Positions 35,545-48,168 of a stretch of DNA of 64,000 nucleotides are shown piece by piece. The notes below the pieces were generated by a model. That model did not search any database. It saw only the letters and a list, made by a program, of their open reading frames with translations, and was not told the DNA's origin. The first letter of the stretch is position 1. Each line of letters starts with the position of its first letter. The translations under genes were made by a program, and so were the position numbers. Source of the stretch: Morella rubra (lineage: Eukaryota; Streptophyta; Magnoliopsida; Fagales; Myricaceae); contig CM025854.1 of the NCBI GenBank assembly GCA_003952965.2, positions 25,005,531-25,069,530 on the forward strand, written 5' to 3'.

Positions 35545-38177
35545 TTAGAGGCGGCCGCAGTCGTATTGAGTATGAGCAGTTGAATCACGGAAGAGAACCA
35601 TCAATAAGATTGTACATAGAAGTTCTACCAGCAACCCTGGAGTCTCAACCAGTAAACTGCAGAGATAGGTTTGTGTTGTCAACCACACCAATCTCATCCT
35701 CCGTTCTTTCACATACTGATCCAATCCTTCTCCAACTTTGTGCATTATCACCAGCCTTTCTTTTGTTTTAGCATCAATTTCATGCATCTTCTGTGCCAAG
35801 CATCTTGCTAGGACGATTGCATCTTCGATACATGCTGCACCACCCTGTCCCAAAAAGGGACCCATTACATGCATGGCATCTCCAGCCACTGCCACAGTTC
35901 CTTTTTGGAAACTTCCTAGTAGTATATCCCAGGGTGCACGATGTCTCAGGCGCGCCCAAGAGACTGATTCACGGTCACAGTTCCGTATCATGCCTATCAG
36001 TTCTGTCGGGAAATCTTTGATTGACTCAAGAGTCCGTTGGTGAATGAGCTCTGGATCCTTTGCAACCATTGAACCTGTTCCTGCACCAAAATGAACACTT
36101 CTTGAAAATTCAAGCCTCTGGCACAATAACAACAGGATTACTGGAAAACCAGGAAATACTAGCACTGCAAGCGAAACACTCTTGCGTACCTTTAGTATTC
36201 ATTTTCTGTGTTACAAACCAATAGACCAACTTATTGTCCATTGGAATCCTTCCAATTATACTGTTCTCTCCCCAGACCTGGACAAATTCATTGTTGAAAT
36301 CATGCCCACTTGGATACTCAGTAAAACCTCTAACCTCTGACAAGGAGAAAAACTTTGGTGGTTTTAGCCCAAGAAAATCTGCTACTACTGAGTTAGCTCC
36401 ATCACATCCAATCAAAACCTGTGATATAGTTAGCAAACAATTTAAGTTACTTAAGAAAATGTGTCCTGTAGTAAGAGGAGTGGTTGCGAATCATGTAAAC
36501 CATCACAATATGGGATTGAACCTATTAAATTTTCTCTGTGACTGTAGGCAACGAGAGATTGCAGTCTAAAGTACATTGTTTTCAGCGTTATATTCAATTT
36601 GGAAACTAGTTTTTATGGAAATGACAATAATTCTTTTACAGAGATTACAAATTTTTCACAATGGCATGGAAGAGCATTTCTTTTGAAGTGTGGTTGGAAC
36701 TATGAGAAATGAGAAGTGATATGCAGAACAACTAAGCAGGTAAAATTTCCAATTTGATGGAGCAAAATGATTAGGATCCATTTTAGCTAAATAAGAAGTG
36801 AAACTCAAGGCCAGCGAAAGGATACCTTAGCCTTGATGACACTTCCATTTTGGAGTTGAATAATTGGATAAGAAGTAGGCGAGTCTTGTGTAACTGAGAG
36901 GATTTGGCATCCCAGATGTACTGTGCCATGAGGTAAGCTTTCTGCTAGGCTTGTGATGAGATCACTCCGCCTCAAGCATCGAGTTTCTGCCCCTATCCTG
37001 TAGATATCTTCTTGACAAATTCTCTTAAAAGGGCGTTTTTTTCTTTCAAGAAAATTCACAAATAATTTCTTTTAAAGAACTTTTTTGTTTGCCAGTTACG
37101 AAGATATCCGAAGGAAGCTGTCTTAGAGGAGATAAAGGAACCGAGAAACAGAAGTTGATGTTGCCAAAAAAAAAAAAAACAGAGAAAAAGGAACTGTGTA
37201 CACGAAGCAACTGGTTGGAACTCGAGACATTATCATTACCATCTCGTTTGCTATGAAAAATTAAGGGCCATCGATTGCTTTGAAAATTAGTGAGGTGAAC
37301 TTCGCAATTAACAGATACGGCCTCTGCATACACTCTAAAGATGGCGTAACTATAAGCGTAAAAACTTACCCGAGTGGTATTTCTTGTCGCTTGCCATTAG
37401 AAAGCCATACGTCGTGTGCCCTGCGTTCAGCAATATCAATTTTTTCGTTTTTTTTTTTCTAAGCGCTCAGCAATATCAATCGGAAAAAACAGGAAAAATG
37501 TGTAACTCTATGCAGAACATACAGATTTGGATTCGAACCCCTGCATCCTGATCTTTTCTTTTCGTTAATTTCTAAGTTTGATAGGCTATGCTTTTATTTC
37601 TGTAGGTAAAATAAACTGCCAAAAATTGCCATCTAGTTGGGTCAAGGGCAGCCTGCAAACTAGCCATAGCAGAGCTCCCATTATTGATATATCGTTGAAG
37701 AAGGTCGTGTCTTGCCCTGATGAAAAATAGCAACGCAATTTGGTTTAGGGTATACCAAAACCAATCAGAGCTTTGTTGGATGAGTCCCATTTCCCGTGAA
37801 AACAGCTAAGCCCAAATGGGCTCTTGGGCGCTGTATTCTCATTTAACCACTCTGCTAATGAGAGAAAAGGGCATACCCCTTCACAGGGAGGGCAGTTTTT
37901 CTGAGCTTTGAACCAACGCCAAGCTGATCAAGGGCACGCCACCCATTTGTCCGAATAGTGATACCTGCTCCGGTGGCGCGCAGTGACTCCGATTTCTCAA
38001 AAACCACGCTTTTAATACCCTTCCTACACAATTCGCACCTCGTGAAAAGCTATTTCCGAGCACAGACTGTCTAAGGAGGCAGGAGCAAAACAAATAAGAA
38101 GAAAACCTGTGAAAAGCAAGAGCAGTAGCCAGGCCACAAATGCCCCCGCCAACAATTATGATGTCTATCTCTTCCAT
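35545..38177 (-). CDS. FAD-dependent monooxygenase (MO1/CTF2-like), copy A
   Basis: Six minus-strand exons, 38177-38107, 38023-37877, 37420-37370, 36997-36826, 36418-36190 and 36074-35545, join to 399 aa. This is a group A flavoprotein hydroxylase related to plant MO1/CTF2 and salicylate hydroxylase; the substrate is unknown. Motifs: the Rossmann FAD fold IIIVGGGICGLATALAFHR at residues 6-24, RATGAGITIRTNGWRALDQL, the DG motif LIGCDGANSVVADFL, and the GD motif AGDAMHVMGPFLGQGGAACI followed by EDAIVLA. Both NADPH and FAD use are expected from these. Start: the frame is open to 38186, but that codon is TTG; ATG 38177 gives the family N-terminus. It lies head to tail with copy B, with the same last-exon length (530 nt) and the same exon 5 length (229 nt), so it is an old tandem duplicate. 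It has an extra first intron (38106-38024). Confidence 0.9.
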
Positions 38178-39203
38178 TTCATCCAATTTTTCTATCCTCT
38201 TTTCTGCTTTGCTCTCCTAGGCTTAACTCTGTGAATGGAGTTGACGAAAACGAAAAGACCAGAGTTTTTGAAGCATGGCCTTGATTGTAAAATGATCTCT
38301 GGACCCACTTGCCATTTGTCTTTGCGAATGGTGTTGCTTGGAAGTGCGTCATGACGCAGCAATAGTTGGAAAGCCCCCAAGAGTTTATAGACAAAAATCT
38401 CTTGATCAAGAATATCGAAATTGGGCGAAGTGACTCAAAACTAGCACCAGCCGAAGCTAGAGAGGGTTTTACTTTAGAGGCTTAATTTCTGGATTTTTAT
38501 CTAAATAAATAATAACAATAAAATTATAGGTTATATGGTGGGAGTGTTTCACAGTTAAAAGTGAAAGTTTTGAGACCTGGGTCTAAGTTTTATTGGCGTC
38601 ATTTAATTAGTTACAAACAGTCTAACTAAAATTTATTACAACATAACTTCAAATTGCGATTTTATTTAACTTGCGTCTGACTTTCAACTTACTTGACTTT
38701 TCTTTGAAAAAAATTAGAGTGTTTTACTTGCGTTAACTGATCTCGATCGTACTTCAATCAGACTTGACACACAGAAAAACATGTCCAAAAATATCTTTTT
38801 ACTGTTATCTTCAATTCTTTAAAAAAAACTTCATTAACCTTAATATCTCATGAATTAAAACTAAATTACCTATACAGTAAAACCAACTAAAAATATTCCT
38901 TAAAAGAAATTAGAAATTACAAACCTACGTCTTTAAGAATAACGAAGGGGTAGTTCCCGAGTCCTAGAGAAAAGGGCCGAATGCAGGATTTGTCAAGAGA
39001 ATAGGACCAACTTCACGAGTAAAACAGAACAATTGATGTGGATGACATTACAGACGGAACTGTTGAACTTGAAAACGGCCGAAATAATACAGGCAAAAGC
39101 ATGTTTAACATCTTTGGAGTTGGCGTCCACAGTGCAGCTTCCTCTCCAAGCCTCCAAGCAATAAAGTAGTACAGGTGTAGTTGAGCTCTATTAGCAATGG
39201 GAC
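38178..39203. other. Spacer between tandem monooxygenases
   Basis: It holds the copy A promoter side and the copy B 3' flank. 38500-38900 is AT-rich with repeat-like wording (GTTTCACAGTTAAAAGTGAA, GAGACCTGGGTCTAAG) that resembles parts of dispersed plant repeats. No gene seen. Confidence 0.5.
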
Positions 39204-42151
39204 TTAAAGGCGGCCACAGTCGTATCGACTATGACCAACTGGGTCTCTGAAGAGAATCACCATGGTCAAGATGACAAACAACTTCATCATCAATGGCGAA
39301 GTACCAATCAGAAATAAACCCATAAGATAAGTCTGTGTAGACAGCCGCACTAGTCTCATCCTCCTCTCCTCCAAATAAGCGTCTAATGCGTCTCCAACCT
39401 TTTGCTCCATCTTCGGTCCATTTTTTTCCAAATTTACCTCGTGCCACGTTGGTGCCAGGCATCGAGCAAGCACAATAGCATCTTCAACACCTGCTGAGCC
39501 ACCCTGACCAAGGAAAGGACCCATTATATGCATCGCATCTCCTGCGACAGTCACACTTCCTTTCCGAAACCTCCCCAATAGGACATCCCATGGTGCACGA
39601 TATCTCATGTGTGTGAGAGACAGTGAATCCTTGTCACTGCCACTAATCATTTCTATCATCTCTGCAGGGAAGCCTTTGACTGACTCCAGAGCAAGTTGCC
39701 TAATGAGCTCTGGATCTTTCGATAAGTTTGAATCTGTGGAAACAAGTAACCAGAAGTAACTATTAGGAAACAAGTCTGCTGCCACATTAATAGCCCATTA
39801 AGTAGTGCCGACATAACTTCCTAGAGCTATATAAGTAAAACAGTATGATTTCTTGTCCTCCAACAGAACATCAAGGTTGGAAATGAGAGTTTGTACGAAA
39901 AATTTGTGGAAGAGGATTACAAAAAATGGAAACTTGGTAATCAAATCTTTCAGAATCATTCTTGGTTTAACTTTCGGTAATCTGCTGCTGGTACAAGTGT
40001 TTTCAAGCTTTTCACTTTCACTACCACAAACCAAAAGCTCATTCTGTTTATCAGTCACAACTTAATCTATTTGGTGGGCTAATGCTAGTTTTAATGAGGT
40101 TCTACATTAGCTTGTTCCAGAAAAAAGGCAAATTAATTTAACTAAGCACAGCATATAGAAAATTGCACCTTTAGGGTAAGCTGGCAGAACTACGAACCAA
40201 AAAACCAGCTTGTCATCAACAGGAGCTCTTCCAAGCAGGACTTGACCTTTTTTCTGGCGTATGTATTCAAGGGCCAATCCGTGGCCACTTGGATAATTCG
40301 TAAAACCTCTCACCACACATGCAGATAAAAGCTTCGGGGCCTTTAGCTTGAGAAAATCTGCAACGACCGAGTTGGCTCCATCGCATCCAAGCACAATCTG
40401 TTGCAAGAATATAGCCCAATATGAGTTAAAACAAGAAGTACGACCTCTCTTTTCTTGTATAATTAAACATTCATTTCTTATTTTTAAGGTTGGACAGTGG
40501 GTTTGCCAAGGCATCCAAATAATTACAGTGGAAAATGTAACTGTTCTTGAAAGTGTCATGTAAAATTGGCAGTTTTCTCATGGTCAAAACAGTCTTTTAT
40601 TAAATGTATTTTTTCATTTTAGAATTGTTGCAGCAATTTGATTAATTCAGGAATGACGTGGAGCTGAATGAAAAGTGGCTGGAAGGTGCTGGTGGCTTCT
40701 GGAACAATTGGGAAATGGACGCTGAGCTGTAAGGCAGCTTTTCGGTTATCTGGGTTAGCCTTGGGTCAGTCTGGCGAGTTTCTACAGCCTTCGTATACCC
40801 CTTCCAGAAAAGACGCCCAAAATAAAATTCTAGTCTGTTTTTAAACAAAAGAATTAAAATACAGTGAGAAAATCTGCATATGTGATGTTGTTTTACTTAA
40901 CTAGAGAAGAAAAGAAGAGTAAATGATACCCGTTAAACGTAATTCCAAATCTTTTAAATTGAAGACTACCTTAGCATTAATTATTTTCCCATCATGCATC
41001 TCAAGGATTGGTTTTGAAGTCTGTGCATCCAACGTTACTGAGATTATTTGGCATCTAAATCGAATTGTGCCAATCGGCAGCTGAGCAGCTAGCAGTTCGA
41101 TTAAGTCGCTTCGTTTAACACAGCGAGCTTCTCCTTCACTGCCAAAATCAGAAAAATCTGGTAATTTTGCTTACAAAAATATTTGAATTTTGACCCATGC
41201 CTTTTGTCCCTTTCCAAGTAAACATGACTCATATCACGCTGATTAATGCATCGAATAACAAACAAAAGGGAGGGGGGGAATTGTTAGATGGATAAAGTAA
41301 GACCAGATACTGCTATTGTTAGAATTGAAATATTTTAGGGTGAGTACGACGAAGAACAACAACAACGATGGATTCAGGCACGCGTTTATCACATTAAAGA
41401 ATTGTGAAGAACATAATGATTTGAAGATTCTATTGATGAAATATTTCGTCTAATAGTTTAACAGCTATATGGTTATATCATATATGGCTTACTACACTAA
41501 AGTTGGTCTTTTATGCCGCAGAAAGTTACATGCAATTGCTGAAATGACTGCACGCGAGTTGTTAAAAATCGATTTTCAAAATGAAAAGGAAGAGTTATAC
41601 ACTTACGAGACGGGTGATTCTTGTTGCTTGCCACTGTCGAGGAATATGGTCCGTGCCCTGTAACCAATAGCAACAGCAGATGAAACAGGTACAGTTCTCG
41701 GGCTTGCATATCAATCCGTGTGTGTTTTTTCTGACGATTAAAGAGACAACTAAACAAACAGAACGTATGCAGCATTTGTACTGTCTAGTTGTTGGCACAA
41801 CCATTTATATAAATAGAAATGAACAATTTGATAAGAAAATCCAGTGCTTTCGTTGTCTAATGCCTACAGGATAGGATATGCAAGTGGAACGGAGAAGGAG
41901 AGGGTTAAGAGAGCTCGGGCTTACCGCTCAAGAGGGAGGGCATTTTGTCTGAGCTTCGAACCAATACCCAGTTGATCAAGGGCACGCCACCCATTAGTGT
42001 GAACTGCAATACCAGCTCCCGTTGCTCTCAGGGACTCCGATCTTTCCAAGACTACACTCTTAATACCCTTCCTGTGAAGAGCAAGTGCAGTGGCAAGCCC
42101 ACAAATGCCACCGCCCACTATTACAATCTCTATCTCTTCACCTACTTGCAT
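39204..42151 (-). CDS. FAD-dependent monooxygenase (MO1/CTF2-like), copy B
   Basis: Five minus-strand exons, 42151-41925, 41657-41607, 41138-40970, 40397-40169 and 39733-39204, join in frame to 401 aa. The domain order is as in copy A: FAD fold IVIVGGGICGLATALALHR, RATGAGIAVHTNGWRALDQL, DG motif VLGCDGANSVVADFL, and GD motif AGDAMHIMGPFLGQGGSAGV. It shares exon lengths of 51, 229 and 530 nt with copy A but is clearly diverged in sequence, so the duplication is old. The intron that splits the codon after FH in copy A is absent here; ALHRKGIKS is read straight through. ATG 42151 gives the family N-terminus; the frame is open upstream to GTG 42250 without another ATG. It is divergent from the release-factor gene, with 893 bp between starts. 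Confidence 0.9.
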
Positions 42152-43044
42152 TTCGATCTTTCTTTCCTCTGTTTTCCTTATCGATAAGACAATAAGCTCT
42201 CTGTTTCTCTCACTTCCTCCCTTTTCACACCGGATTGCGTGGACACTCACAGATATTTGTAGTATAAGTTTAATAGGGCAATCTTGGATCCCAAGGCAAG
42301 TTCCGTGTTCCTCCTCTTTCTCCAGAGAAGTTTGACACGCTCCATCGGCATCACCTGCTCATTCAAACGTCAAGATAATACATTCCGGTTTTTCTTTTCT
42401 TTTATTCTTTTTTTCCCCCTTCCCGGAGCTCGTAAAGTTCCATTTTTGTCTATATTCCAGCTTTTCCTGCTGACCTTTCAAATCAGTCAAAGGCAGCATG
42501 CTGATTGCTGACCAATGTGAACGAACTTTCGAAGCCAATCCACGAGGCCACGACGTCCTTGCTTGCAACGACCGCATCTACGAAGTCAACGTGAATGTCA
42601 CTTTCCGTATATGAAACAATCCACAGGAAGTAAATTTCACTGTCCTATAGGCGCGTAGCTCTAATACGCCGCATCTTTACAGGCGCCATTAACATCGCTC
42701 TTCAAGCGTCCTCTCAGCCTTTGGGCCGCTCCTTTGTGTTTGGACGTTGGGACCAGTTCTAAAGAAACTTGCATTAGACTTCATTCCCACTCCCTTGGGT
42801 AACTCGACAAGGGCCAGAAAATTATTTCTGACCTAAAATACGTCACCCAGCCGGCCCAATGGGCTAAATTTTGGAACCGTACCTAACAAGTTTGGGGCTG
42901 GGCTTGGTCGGGTTTGTCTGACGTGGTGATCGGTGACGGGCCAGTTAACCCGACTCAGATGGTATATGAGTAAAGAGATCCGAGAGAAAAATTCCTCGGG
43001 AAAGAAAACGAATTCGAAAGAAGGCGAGGAAGGGAAAGAGACGG
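42152..43044. promoter_or_regulatory. Divergent intergenic region between monooxygenase B and release-factor gene
   Basis: The two genes are head to head with 893 bp between start codons, so this interval must hold both promoters. I saw no clear TATA box for either gene. The region is moderately GC-rich from about 42640 onward. Whether regulation is shared cannot be judged from sequence. Confidence 0.45.
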
Positions 43045-45270
43045 ATGGGGAGCCAATTGGTATGGACATGGTACGTTGGAGTGAGATGTCGTATGGTCCG
43101 TGCAGGGACTTCGTATGATTTTTGTTGTCGATCATCTTCGTCGTCGCCGAGCTCAATCTTTTTCAAAGCTTTCTGTCCAATACCAGCTCTAGGGATAACG
43201 AGGGAAAGAGGAACTACTTGGATGCGGTCGCTGCAAGGACGTACATTTACAACCACAACTAGTAATAGCGACAATACTGATGACGATGACAAGGCGATTG
43301 GGAATTGGAAGGGGAAAGAGTATCTGGAATTGACGGACGAGGAGCTGATGAGACGGTGCGAGATGAGCACCTTCAAGGCGTCGGGCCCCGGTGGTCAGCA
43401 CCGCAACAAGCGCGAGTCTGCCGTCCGCCTCAAGCATCTCCCCACCGGCCTTATTGCCCAGGTCCCTCCTACTCCATGTCTTAGGGGTTTCTTTTGAAAT
43501 TGGATACTTGGTGTTCAAATTGCTAAATGAATTACTTAACATTTGAAGAAGTTGGCATTTGCATTGCAGGCTGTTGAGGATCGATCGCAGCACATGAACC
43601 GCGCATCAGCTTTAGCGCGCCTCCGCATGCTCTTGGCCCTTAACGGTAGGTAGGTTAGGACCGACTGAGACCACATTCATTCTCTCCGTATCTCTCATAC
43701 TTTTGGCCACAGTCCACTCTGCGTCTTATTTCCTTTTTCTAAAATACAATTCAGTGAGGAACAGTGTGAATCTCGAGTCTTATTCACCTCCTCCAGAGCT
43801 CCTTCGGATCCTTCCTCGTAAGTCCACCGTTAGACCTTCCGATTCTGGTCCCCAGATTGGTCACAACAACCCCAAATTCCTTTTGGTATGCTTTCTTTCT
43901 GCTTTTCTCCCTTTTTTTTTTCTCCTAAAGTCACGTTTGGAGGAGGAAGAATCAACTCTCTTTGCTCATAGGGATTGCAAGCTCTCTTGGACCTAATCTT
44001 CGCAGTTGAGGGCTCTGTATCAGAAGCAGCCAAGTTTCTTGGGTATGTCATCTTGTGCCGCATATTCTTCAAATACGCTTTCTTGCTATATGCTGCTATA
44101 TCCTTCAAACACGCTTTTCCCAACCGGTGAACCCCGCCTTTGCTTGATCTTAGCACACTTATCTCAAATGGAATTAGTATTCATCTTTAGTTTGAGTACT
44201 AACTTACTAAAGGCCTAGTTATGGAGTATTGCCGCCTTTACACTGACTCGGCCTTTCTATGTAACATTGCAGGTTAAGCACGGGTGCGTTGTCACGACTA
44301 ATACTATCAGATGATTCTCTTCGGATGGCCGTTAATGATCTGCGGGCTTCTAAGGTACATCACTCTCTGCTTGTTACAGGACCTTTTTCGATGGTTCTAC
44401 CTTACTAGTTAATGTCACATGCCTGAAGATTACCTACTATTACCATAACAAAATTAATAGGACTTGGTATGCTTTGAGGAAAGTCAGTTTTACGCTTGAT
44501 ATTCTGGTTGGGTGTTTAGACACCAGATGCGAGTCCCTTATTAGTCTAATTAAGAGGCTAGGCAGTCATTTACATGCAAGCCCAAATCCACCCACCGAAA
44601 AAAGAAAAAGCACCCTTGAAATGGAGGAATTTTTTTTATTTTTATTTTTTTTGTGAACTTAGCTCAGCACAATCTTAACCGGTGATATTCTTACTCGGAT
44701 GTTTTTAGGCTTGACTTTGGTGTATGGGTCTTGGTATGAAGCTGTGGTTTGTGCAGATCCCCCAACCACAGTCATTTCTCTGGACTCTGAAAATTGTTCT
44801 GAAATGCTGATCCTAAATGTTTCCCGAAGTATTCATCTATAAGCATTGAATCAAGCAAATTATTCTTTTTCTCCTCGTGATGAATGAATAGGGTGTGCTG
44901 TTTCATCGTCTTCTCAGCAATTTTTGCGTGAATACTCTATATTCTTCTGTTTTCTGACCAAATGTGCAAATTTAATGGAAACTAGGGAGTAGGGGCAAAA
45001 GTATTAGAGAGAATGATGCATTCCTAAGACTATTTTTGGAATCTAACGACCTGAAGAAGATTACGTGACTGTTCAATTAGAAAGAATGAAGAAGTAGTAG
45101 ACAGGTGACGGAAGTAGACAACCATAAGTATCAACCAACAATGGGAATAAATTTCATAAAAGCCCTCAGTTTTCGTTCAATATGCAAGAGAGTGAAGGCA
45201 GAAAAAGTTCCGGAATACAATAAACAAAGCTATTTTGTTACTTTTGCAGGGTATGAAGCCTCTCAAGTAG
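43045..45270 (+). CDS. Small class I peptide chain release factor-like (GGQ) protein
   Basis: Six exons, 43045-43461, 43570-43645, 43755-43885, 43972-44042, 44273-44354 and 45250-45270, join in frame to 265 aa. The central catalytic RF domain carries the peptidyl-tRNA hydrolysis motif [19 protein letters not shown] (GGQ at residues 116-118), preceded by [19 protein letters not shown]. The codon-recognition domains of RF1/RF2 are absent, as in ICT1/PrfH-like ribosome rescue factors. The N-terminal about 70 residues are rich in Ser, Arg and Thr and poor in acids, which suits an organelle transit peptide; that is inference. The C-terminal part ([40 protein letters not shown]) is a plant-specific extension; I recall At1g33330 as the Arabidopsis relative. 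The last exon encodes only GMKPLK. Alternative downstream ATGs exist in exon 1. Confidence 0.88.
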
Positions 45271-47284
45271 GAGCTCTTGGGTGCTAATCGCCCATGTCAG
45301 GTACAATTCTTTATTTTTGATCTTTTCAGGCTAACACAACCATTTCGCATGGAAACTGGTCTTGCTGATTACAACACCAGTACTGTTTCCATGGTATGAA
45401 ACATGGAACCATAAACTGCTTTTTTATTCAGTCATGTTTAAAACCTGAAAAAAATAATAATTGAATTTTAGGAAAAGCTGCCTCATTTACATCTAGGTCT
45501 GGAAATGGAATAGCTGTCTGTCTGATTCGTTGTCATTATTTCAATCCCACTGCATCCTTCTTTGTGCAGGTTTTCATCTTTTTCTAAATATACATGCATA
45601 TATTTAGATTCTCTCTTGTTGATCTGGGCTTCCTTCTAATGCACTAGGGGTTTAGAGATGCGGGACATGGGAACGGTTGCTGCAGCATCATTTTATTGTG
45701 TACCTCCAATTGGAAAAACTTGTGTATAGCAGCCAGAGCACCTAAGGAATGGGGAGAACACGTGGTGGAATTCTTACCAGTCTGATGTTCCCCATTAGTG
45801 CTGACACTTGGAGCCAAAAAAAGTTGGAAGTGTACATCGCCAAGATATAGTTCACAGTGTCAAGTTCAGAGGAAGGTTATTATGCAGTCTTCTTCGGTTG
45901 CAGCTGCTGCTAATATTTATTATTGTCCTTGTATTCTCTTGGGGAATTATATGGCTCAATGCTTTCATGTTGGGGTTAATTGCTGTTCCATGGTTTGCCT
46001 ACACCACTCGCGATATTTATTTACAACCAGCAATAAGGGTGCAATGGCGCACTTGTTCTGCCGTGACTCTTGTACTTGCGCACTTGAAAACAGTCCATAT
46101 CCAGGACTAACATGGGCTGCGCACCAACTTGGAGTTTTAGACAAGGAATTGTCCAGCTAGAGCCAGAGAATATCGATTACAATAGTCATATCAGCGAACC
46201 AGAAGCATCTGAGACTGCTTTCTAATCCATATGATATACAGGGGAGTGGGTCTAATGGTATGATTGATGATTCCTGTCAAGCAAAGCCGCATATATAACT
46301 GAATTATGATATAGTGCTGGTAATTATAGCGTTTGTAGTGTTGATTTTTTTCTGGCTTTGTTTTAGAGATAGTGCTCTATCAGGGTCAGCGTCTCTAGCT
46401 ACATCATTCAGTCTTCAAGCAAAATTCCCGTAATCTATATTGGACACCCCTTTCCTGATATGATTGTACTTTGAATGGACATGGTAGTGAGATTCTGCTG
46501 TTAATACCAAGTATGAGTTTACAGAAGAGACATTCTGGATAATTGATAGTACAGAATATGACAAAAGCACCTTTTGTTTTCCCTATTTACTTTGTACCCC
46601 AGTTGAGTGGGGGTTCAATTCAACCTCTCCCCCCAACAAGAGGGATGAAAGAACTCGTGGTTGAGAAAAAAACAAAGATTTTCCAAGGTCAGAAACGTTG
46701 TTTATGGTGTGATGTTGCGAATAGGAGGTGCGCTTGATGCAGGAGAATCATATTCCTGAGGAATCAGGTTCTCTTACACCCCACCACAATTAAACTTTCC
46801 TGTCTCGTTGACTCTTTTACTCGTTTGTTTATTCATATCGAAGAAAGTTTCTTAGAGTGCCTTCCAGGACACTCTTTTGTTATTCCCTCTTTTCTCTTCC
46901 TTCTTGTTTGGTTTTCATATTCATAACCATCAAGTAACCCTTTTTAATGGAGTGGAGATGTGGATGAACACTTTTAATTAGGATCGAGTAAAAAGAGAAT
47001 CCAAGGCTTTTAGTGGTGTGGCCAATCACTATTCACTAAGCTAAAGTGATCCCTTTTCGTTTTTTCTTTGAATAAAATATGAAAGTCTTCTTTCTCTATG
47101 CGTTCTAGCTAGAGTTTGGCTTGACGGGGTCCGCCATTTTTGTTTCTCTCAATGAAGTATTGGAAGGAATTATTTGCAGTACACTTTTCTATCAATCTTT
47201 AGTACAGTTTCCCTTCCTTCCAGAAACACACTGTACAGCAGTAACCATAGCATACATGTTCAGTGGTGCTATGTGTGCCAAAAT

Positions 47285-47460
47285 TTTGGGTACAAAAATT
47301 GGTGAAAAAAATAAAAATGTATTATGTAAGTTGGTGAAAAAGTGAAGAAAGTGATGATTTAAATAAATTTTTTATATTTATTATAGTGAAAAAAGATGAT
47401 ATCATGGAGAGAGAGATAGACTATTTTATAATTATTTTATTATGCTAAAATTTTGGTTGA
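47285..47460 (+). repeat. Member of the dispersed AT-rich MITE-like family
   Basis: TTGGTGAAAAAGTGAAGAAA, TTTTTTATATTTATTATAGT and ATAATTATTTTATTATG match the element at about 23040-23215 in the same order and orientation, and the reverse complement of 22242-22450. It is non-coding with no clear ends. Confidence 0.45.
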
Positions 47461-47966
47461 CAAAGGCCACCAATACTGTGTGGTGTTTGATCAGATGGAC
47501 CATTTTAAAAGATCTCATAGATCTAAAGACACATATGATCTTAATAATCCCGATCACTATAATTAAAAGATTGAACTTTGAAATGTTTAGATGCAATATT
47601 TGTTTATATATAATGTGTTTTCTTTGTATAATATCAAATTATTACCCTTTTCATAAGCACACATTTTTTTGGTGAAATCCATATCTAAACCCTGTGAGAT
47701 TTAAATCAGCTTTGATGTGAAAGTGATTGAAATGTTTGTCTATAGTAGTTTGTCTTTTTGGTACGTACCCAGAATCCATGCACTTGCCCGTTTACATATC
47801 CAAGTCTCTCTCTTTTTCGGATTTTTGTTAACCATTTAACAGCATAATCTTTCATTTCCACAGTCCTCGTTGACTTGCTTGTGAATTACTTTTCCAGAAT
47901 ATAGAATAATGATAGTTGTAGGGCCTCAAGACTCTTGGAAAATTTATAATTTTTGCGAGAACATTC

Positions 47967-47988
47967 TCCCCCCCCCCGCCCCCCCCCT
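47967..47988. repeat. Cytosine tract upstream of ANTH gene
   Basis: Two runs of C separated by a single G, about 22 bp in all. The minus strand is therefore a G-rich tract able in principle to form a quadruplex. It lies about 180 bp upstream of the ANTH ATG and about 95 bp upstream of its TATA box. Confidence 0.8.
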
Positions 47989-48083
47989 CATATTCCCTCT
48001 TGAGTGCACTCGGTCGTATTTTAAAATCCAATATTTGATTCCTCATTCCTTGGCAATTTCCGTGGTGTCTCTGACCCCGGCCT

Positions 48084-48092
48084 TTTATATAG
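48084..48092 (+). promoter_or_regulatory. Putative TATA box of the ANTH gene
   Basis: TTTATATAG lies 77 bp upstream of the ATG at 48169, within the normal range for a plant core promoter with a short leader. It is followed by a CT-rich stretch (CTTCTCTCTACAC) typical of transcription start regions. Confidence 0.5.
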
Positions 48093-48168
48093 CTGTACTC
48101 TTTGCCCAGCTTCTCTCTACACACAACAATTGCTCCTATGCATTTCTAACCCAGCAAAGGAGAGAAAA

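Larger units (their letters stand above)
45271..48083. other. Spacer between release-factor and ANTH genes
   Basis: No gene I can support. A 100-codon frame at 45808-46110 has a hydrophobic stretch but starts with a non-ATG-quality context, overlaps another frame and matches no family I know. 46200-47250 is unremarkable. A dispersed AT-rich element and a cytosine tract are listed separately. Confidence 0.5.

Noticed and set aside
35545..35560. C-terminal GRL of both monooxygenases as a peroxisomal signal
   Set aside because: GRL is not a canonical PTS1 tripeptide such as SKL or SRL, and the preceding residues (YDC) are not supportive.
37520..37545. GGATTCGAACCCC phrase as part of a tRNA gene
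   Set aside because: Only a T-arm-like phrase is present; no acceptor, D or anticodon arms could be placed around it.
45808..46110. 100-codon frame with a hydrophobic stretch
   Set aside because: Isolated, overlapped by another frame, with no family resemblance and no splice-linked partner exons.
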